From Pseudoneurospora amorphoporcata (lineage: Eukaryota > Ascomycota > Sordariomycetes > Sordariales > Sordariaceae), in NCBI GenBank assembly GCA_033297205.1, contig MU859081.1, forward strand, positions 1 to 64,000: a stretch of DNA of 64,000 nt. Direction: 5' to 3'. Numbering within the stretch: position 1 is the stretch's first letter; the number at the start of each line of letters is the position of its first letter. The notes under the pieces are model-generated. The model ran no database searches. It worked only from the letters and a program-made list of their open reading frames with translations, and had not been told where the DNA came from. Below are positions 58,793 to 64,000 of this stretch, in pieces. The position numbers and the translations under genes are program-made.

Positions 58793-59986
58793 TTACAATC
58801 GGTAAGGTATGAAGCTAAGCCCTCTCCATGCAGCCAAGGAGTACAGTCCCCCGAAAACGGCACCACCAAGATGCGCAGCGTGTCCAATCCTCGAACTTTC
58901 ATCGCCCAACATCCACAAATCGTAGGCAAAGCTGGCGAAAGGTATTGTCCACAACGGTATCGTCAGTGGTATTGGCAGGAATCCAGACCCCATGTGCACC
59001 GTCTCGTATGGGAAGACCACAGCTACAGCGACGCTCAGCCCGCTCACGATGCCGCTCGCGCCCAAGGCGGGAGCGGTCCAGATAACTCCAAGCCGGCGGT
59101 TCTGGCGAGCTCTTTTCGCCTTGTGTGCAGAATGCCATAGGTGCGCCACCGACCCGGCGACAGCAGAGCCCAGGCAGACGCAAAAGAGCTTGCCGTTGGA
59201 CAGACCCCTGTTGATACCGATGCTGGCAACGCCGATGAAGGCGAGCATGTTCTTGCAAAGATGGCTGAAATCCTTGTGCGAGACAGTCGAGGTAAGCATA
59301 GTCCACCAACGGCCTTGGGCAATGTTGTCGAGAGAGACCATGAGGTGGCGGTAGAGGGGCTGCAATCCAGCTTGCTTCAAACTCGCCTCTTCATGCTCCC
59401 TTGTGAGATCGTGGATGGTCCTCACGTTGTCGGGTAGACCTCGACTACTCCTACCACGCTTCGCAGGTCGTTGCTGTCTTGTTTGGGAAGAGGAAAAGAG
59501 CTTGGAGGGGAGGTCGAGAAGGGAACGGTATTGCCAGACGGCGAAGACGGCCATGTTGACGGCCCAGAAAAGGTAGACAAACCAGCCCTTTTTGAAGTTG
59601 ATGACCACATACCTGCCGAGGTAGGGACTTCGCCTCCACCTCGCGTCGGAAAGGACTTGGGGAACAAACTCGAACGGATATAGGGCGAATACTTTGTCGA
59701 GTTTTTGCCAAGCCGCCTCTGAAAGCGAGGCGCGCAGTTCCTTCATTGGCAGCACGGGGGCTGTATATTCCATGATGGAGACCGTGAGTGAGAACAGGTA
59801 ACTTGAGACAAGTGGCCAGAGGGTTGGAGTGTATGCCGCCGTCGTCGCTCCGGGGATACTCGTTGACGAACGAGGTAGTGCAGAACCAACCGAGCCAACG
59901 CGCCAACAAACGAAGGGATGATAGGTGACCCGGATGATCCCGACGGTTTCGTGCGTTTCGTCCTTAGTTCCTGCTCGACGTTGCAT
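58793..59986 (-). CDS. Rhomboid family intramembrane serine protease
   Basis: Single frame, 397 residues from the ATG at 59986. The ATG at 59773 (MEYTAPVLPMKEL) would give 326 residues and may be the true start, because the first 71 residues look weakly conserved. Several membrane segments follow FKKGWFVYLFWAVNMAVFAVW. The rhomboid core includes the SHKDFSHLCKNMLAF loop (His-x-x-x-Asn motif), the catalytic Ser311 in GASGIVSGL and His372 in HAAHLGGAVFGGLY, so the Ser-His dyad is complete. Overall shape resembles mitochondrial PARL/Pcp1-type fungal rhomboids. A Lys/Arg-rich segment (about 170-185) precedes the core. Localisation to the mitochondrial inner membrane is inference. Confidence 0.88.
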   Translation of the reverse strand: MQRRAGTKDETHETVGIIRVTYHPFVCWRVGSVGSALPRSSTSIPGATTAAYTPTLWPLVSSYLFSLTVSIMEYTAPVLPMKELRASLSEAAWQKLDKVFALYPFEFVPQVLSDARWRRSPYLGRYVVINFKKGWFVYLFWAVNMAVFAVWQYRSLLDLPSKLFSSSQTRQQRPAKRGRSSRGLPDNVRTIHDLTREHEEASLKQAGLQPLYRHLMVSLDNIAQGRWWTMLTSTVSHKDFSHLCKNMLAFIGVASIGINRGLSNGKLFCVCLGSAVAGSVAHLWHSAHKAKRARQNRRLGVIWTAPALGASGIVSGLSVAVAVVFPYETVHMGSGFLPIPLTIPLWTIPFASFAYDLWMLGDESSRIGHAAHLGGAVFGGLYSLAAWRGLSFIPYRL

Positions 59987-60603
59987 TACTCTAGATGGAA
60001 TTGCCTGCCGCCATTACATTCATCCTCCCGCACCAAGACCCACGACAGGGGTGTGGACACCCGCCGTCGCCGCCGAGACATGGTTCTCTTCCATTTCGCA
60101 ATTGTGGACGACAACTTCGAATATTCAAAAAGAAAAAGAAAAAAAACCTAGGTACGATGTTGAAGGAAAAGGTTATCACTCACTGCAGTAATGCACAGGC
60201 ACGGTTCGTCTCATCCGATGTCATTCAGCAATGACACATTACGTATGGTGGTGGGTGGGGCAACAACGCTTTGTGAGCGCATTCTCCTTTGTTGGTCTTT
60301 TCCTCCTACGCCTCCTCCGTCCGTCTCCCTTCGCAAGAATGCGCCTTGATCAGAGGCGCTTCCTTTGTCCTTGGGGGTTTCTATGTCATCTAGGCCTTTG
60401 ATTACAGCAAAGACAGGAAAAATGACAATTGGCAGTTTATATAACCCCATCTTTCTTCTCTTTCCCCATGCGTTTTCGTGGTGAATCGATGAAGCCAGTC
60501 CAAACATGACATACGCCCGTTTTCACACTTGATTCTGGGCCCTTTTCGATCCAAGCCGAAACTTTCTAACATTGTCTCCATATTACTCCGCCAATTCAAA
60601 GGA
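59987..60603. other. Divergent promoter region
   Basis: It lies between the rhomboid gene and the TPR-like gene. No gene is recognised. Confidence 0.4.
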
Positions 60604-61371
60604 ATGGCGCACCTGCGAGGTGGATCAATGTCCAGAGGTTCCTCTGCCGCTAGGATCGAGTCAACCAGAGAGATCAATAACTCTCTTCTTCGCTGCAAGA
60701 TCCTTCTCGAGTGTGGTAGCACCGGTGACTTTACCTATGACCATTTTCTCTCGCAAGGACAAGGAGAACGGAGCCCAAGGCCTACCGCTTCCGTCCTGTC
60801 CGGCTCCAGAGCAAGGACGGCCACAGCTCTCTCCCACGCTGATCACGCCCTCGACCTCGCTTCCTACTACGACCAACCCCAACTGGTTGCGAAATCCCAG
60901 CTCTTCCGCGGCCACTGCTTCCGCCGGCTGGCTCAATGGGACAAAGCGTACTGGTGTTACATTCGCGCGGCAAGCGTGCGCGAGTTCGCAGCTGATAGGG
61001 GCCCAGAAGGACTCGCAGCTCTGACAAAAGAGTGCCAGAGGAGGCTGGGTAGAAGGAGAGAGACCTACTACTCCAGCACTAGCGAGCACGCTAGTAGTGG
61101 ATACAGATCAGATGAGGCGGTGGTGAGAGAGGAACGAATATCAGGTCATACCTTTGGTTGTCCGGATACCAATTTTTTTGAGAGGGATAGGGATACCCGA
61201 GGTGATGCTGACAGTGAGGCATCATGGCGACGAAGCAGTATGAGGAGGGACTCCGTGTCAAGTCGCCCGTTTTGGGTGGTAGATGAACATGGAAGGGGGG
61301 TAAGGAGGTTGACAACGATACCGATTCTGAGATCGGTTGAGGGGAAATGGATATCTGGACGGGGTCGGTGA
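60604..61371 (+). CDS. Hypothetical protein with one TPR-like helical pair
   Basis: Single frame, 255 residues from the first ATG; the frame is open upstream to 60529 but only from a TTG. The segment from about residue 72 to 128 (ALSHADHALDLASYYDQPQLVAKSQLFRGHCFRRLAQWDKAYWCYIRAASVREFA) has the alternating small and aromatic residues of tetratricopeptide helices. The C-terminal half is rich in Arg and Ser and looks disordered. No catalytic motif, signal peptide or membrane segment is seen. Function unknown; TPR units usually serve protein binding. Coding status rests on the long frame and helix pattern only. Confidence 0.55.
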   Translation: MAHLRGGSMSRGSSAARIESTREINNSLLRCKILLECGSTGDFTYDHFLSQGQGERSPRPTASVLSGSRARTATALSHADHALDLASYYDQPQLVAKSQLFRGHCFRRLAQWDKAYWCYIRAASVREFAADRGPEGLAALTKECQRRLGRRRETYYSSTSEHASSGYRSDEAVVREERISGHTFGCPDTNFFERDRDTRGDADSEASWRRSSMRRDSVSSRPFWVVDEHGRGVRRLTTIPILRSVEGKWISGRGR

Positions 61372-61882
61372 ATTGTACCATCGTGTAAGCCTTCTCTGGT
61401 CTAAAAGAGAGTGAGGCCACGCCTTTCTTGTCAACACACATGCCGCATCAACTTGCAATACATCTTATAGATTTACTTCACATCTGAGACAGACCACATT
61501 TGCTATCCCACCGTCCATATGTTGGAATAACTAACTTTCCAAGAAGCATTGCGCAGTTGCAAGGTCATTGTGGATGCTTGAAGAAAACCGCGACTGTTGA
61601 AGCAGATGATCATTACGCAGAGAGGAGTAAAAGGGACATGGTTCATGCAGAGAAGTCCTGGTTGGACCGAAACCTATCCCTGGAGGAGGCGCTCTTTCAC
61701 CCAAGTCCGGAAACGGGCACCATTTAAAGCCAATCTCAAGCTAGGCTGATTCTTCAGTCTGCATCCATAATCCGACCACCCTTTTCGACTCTGCTTTACC
61801 AGCCATCAGGATTTCAGGCTGAGAGCTTAACAGCCACGGCAACGACTTTGACCACGGCCAGTGTCACCCACTATCAAGCGAG
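61372..61882. other. Intergenic region
   Basis: No gene is recognised; it includes the leader of the next gene. Confidence 0.4.
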
Positions 61883-62928
61883 ATGAGCTCAATCAGGAAT
61901 GTCAGCCAAGGAAGCTCTAGGACTCCATGCAGCCCGAACATGTCTCGAGACTTTTCAAGAATGGTCGAATCGGAAGCCCTGCTCACCAAGGACCAAGACA
62001 ACGAAGACGAGGAATTCCCCCGAGAGCATGTCCCTTTCCAGCGTGATTTTTCTCTCGATTCTTTCGAGGAAAAACCTGGCTTACCACAGGACTTCCAAGC
62101 ACCTGAAACTCTCAAGCAGTCAACAATCCTGCTAGACGAAGCCACTGCGGCCCCCTCCCCTGCCCAACAAGTCCTCGGACGTTCTCGCGAGCAGCCCATT
62201 CACGCTGGAAAAGAGGGGGCCAGTAAGACACGAATTGCTTCTGACAACATCGAGAATCTCGGGAAGTCAAGGGAGAAGGGGAAGGAAACGCCAATAAATT
62301 CCCCTGAGGTTAATCTAGGCGCAGATACTATTCCCCCCCTCTGAGAGTCTCCTCCCGAGGCCGAATGCAGGAACTCCTGATGAGACCCCAACGGCTTTGG
62401 GTTTTAAGGAGACTATCAAGAGCTATTTTGCCCGGGTCAAAAGCAGAGACCCTGTTGGAAACGCTGCCTTACCCACAAATTCATCAAGGCATCCATCCGA
62501 GAAACGGTCCAGATTGCAGAAACGCCAAGAAACGGGAGATGATGCGGGATTCGGGCCAAGAGAAGTACCAACATGATAGGGACAAAGCTTGCTGTACCTG
62601 TAATGACAAAACGACTCGAGGAGACCTCCAACAGCCCACAGAGTCCAAGCGTGGGCCTTGGTGGTGGGTGATGCAGACAGAATTTTACTACCTGGCCTAC
62701 TGCGTCTACTGTGCCTTTGCAACTGCGATGAAGCACGGCTCACAGCTTGCTCAACTGTATGGTCCACATGTCACCGGGAGCCATGGTAGCTCCATAATGT
62801 CCACCAGTTGGTGGCAGTTCTTCAGGTTCGTCTTGGGTATAATGTACCTGGGCAGCTGGCGGTCTTCCGGTGCGGCCCAGCTGGTAATTGGTAAGGCTGC
62901 GGTGTGGATAGGCCGTGATGCGGCCTGA
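61883..62928 (+). CDS. Hypothetical protein with C-terminal hydrophobic segments; frame broken at a C7 run
   Basis: The first frame (61883-62344) gives 153 residues of acidic, Ser/Pro-rich sequence and stops just after seven C (62333-62339). With one C fewer, the frame continues as coding-like sequence (ESLLPRPNAGTPDETPTALGFKETIKSYFARVKSR...) to about 62564. A 70-nt GT-AG intron (62565-62634) would then join in phase to a C-terminal part with two hydrophobic stretches (EFYYLAYCVYCAFATAM and WWQFFRFVLGIMYLG). That would make about 324 residues. Whether the extra C is real or a sequencing error cannot be told here. No family is recognised; the layout suggests a tail-anchored or two-pass membrane protein with a long soluble N-terminus. 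Confidence 0.45.
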
Positions 62929-64000
62929 TCGTACATTAGTCCTGGAAGGCTTATGAGGCCGTACAGTCAGTCAGTGGTGGCTGATGCTGGGTCTAGACTT
63001 GGGAAAATGGGAGCCAAGGGAAGCAAAGCTTGACAGAAGTGCTGTAAAAAGATACTTTGTAGGTAACCATGATTCATATCCAGTGGCCGGTAAGGTAGTG
63101 GTCCTAGGTAGAAGGGTCACATACTTCCACCTCAATCAGAATGTGAAAGCCCCATTCTTGACAGATCTTCACCTAAGATCCAGGATACAGCCGACGGTTC
63201 GCCGTGGGCTTTCTCTACACGTCTCACATCCTTGTTGGGCATATATTTCTTATTTGATCTTCTTCGAATGGGGCGCAAATCTCTAGACACTTGTAAAGTG
63301 AGGGACCTCCCTTGTAGCCAACATGAATCTAACTGTCCATGTTAGCACATCGGTGGCTTTTTTAAGCTCCGGCTTTCTCCACGTGCCTTTCTGTTCCTCA
63401 CCGGCTGAAGCAATCAGCAAGTCAGCTTTCCGCAATACGGTCTGGCGTTGCGGATCGGCCTGAAAGATGCGAAGTCTCACTTAACAACGTCTTCGAGTTG
63501 CTGCTCCGCTTATGATGGTTGGAATTCCGGAAGGAAAGATCAGTAAGTGCTGACAGAAAATCCAAGCCGTATTAGAAAGAAAAGAAAGGTAGATAATGCC
63601 TGGATGCCATGGGGACCCGCCGGTTAGTAGCCATGCTCTCATGGTACAGTGACTGGGAGCTCACATAGACTTAATCGTATCCTTTCTCTTCTGAGCTTCC
63701 AGAATTACATCGACAATAGACAACAGAACAGTGGGCACTGGGCAGTAGGATTCGCCGTACCGAGTATAAGAGAAATTGGGGCAAGTCCGTAATATCAAGC
63801 GGCAGCCAGACATGAACAGCGGAAGGTCTGTGTGGTTGACCACATAGATAGCCGAATAAGTTAATTATCTGCTGGCCAATCAAGTCACGCTACCGTCGAA
63901 ATAAGCTTGCACGAGGATGGTGCCGCTTATGCTCGCCGCAGCGGGCGGGTAGATACTTGCAACGTCTCTACGTATGCCGTGGCTTCGATGTCTGCATTTG
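62929..64000. other. Terminal region without a recognised gene
   Basis: Frames of 60-100 codons on both strands show no domain. Nothing is supported up to the window edge. Confidence 0.4.

Overview
This 64 kb window is nuclear DNA of a filamentous ascomycete fungus, most likely a Sordariomycete. The evidence is short introns (about 50-100 nt) with GT-AG ends and CTAAC-type branch sites, fungal gene families (GtaA-type glutaminase, RTA1-like exporter, Iec3, Igo1 endosulfine, C2H2 fingers with a trailing C4 knuckle), TACCTA-rich intergenic DNA and fungal-type transposon remnants. The genus cannot be fixed from the sequence alone. I rebuilt exon structures by eye from splice signals, reading-frame phase and family conservation.

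Layout: 1-3100 is repeat territory, with a decayed LINE (Tad1-like) ORF1 on the minus strand and then an unusual interleaved inverted arrangement of copia-type LTR and internal sequence. A small hot-dog thioesterase gene that seems to lack its 5' end adjoins it. From 4.9 to 21.3 kb come a Pus9/RluA pseudouridine synthase, a four-exon bZIP factor, a 5.7 kb stretch without a recognisable gene, a seven-exon MFS transporter, tRNA-Asn(GTT), ureidoglycolate lyase and a 2H phosphoesterase. From 21.7 to 33.4 kb lie a 1478-residue Bud2-type RasGAP, a Cyp40/Cpr6 cyclophilin, D-aminoacyl-tRNA deacylase and the CCR4-NOT subunit Not3/5. A zinc-finger protein at 36 kb sits between gene-poor stretches. From 40 to 47.3 kb is a compact housekeeping group: NADP-isocitrate dehydrogenase, INO80 subunit Iec3, MYG1 and Igo1. 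From 48.9 to 58.2 kb the content is more accessory: a secreted glutaminase, a TGL2-type lipase and an RTA1-like membrane protein. The last part holds a rhomboid protease, a TPR-like hypothetical protein and a frameshifted hypothetical membrane protein.

The genes do not form a single pathway; nothing here looks like a biosynthetic cluster. Loose themes are nitrogen acquisition (ureidoglycolate lyase, extracellular glutaminase), nutrient and growth signalling (RasGAP, Igo1), RNA metabolism (Pus9, Dtd1, Not3, 2H phosphoesterase, tRNA-Asn) and mitochondrial or lipid functions (Idp1, MYG1, lipase).

The most unusual non-genic structures are the interleaved inverted LTR block (about 1750-3096), a 366-bp TA-flanked MITE with CAGT-starting terminal inverted repeats (47788-48153), and a weaker relative of it (12983-13314). 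I found no convincing wholly new biological system.
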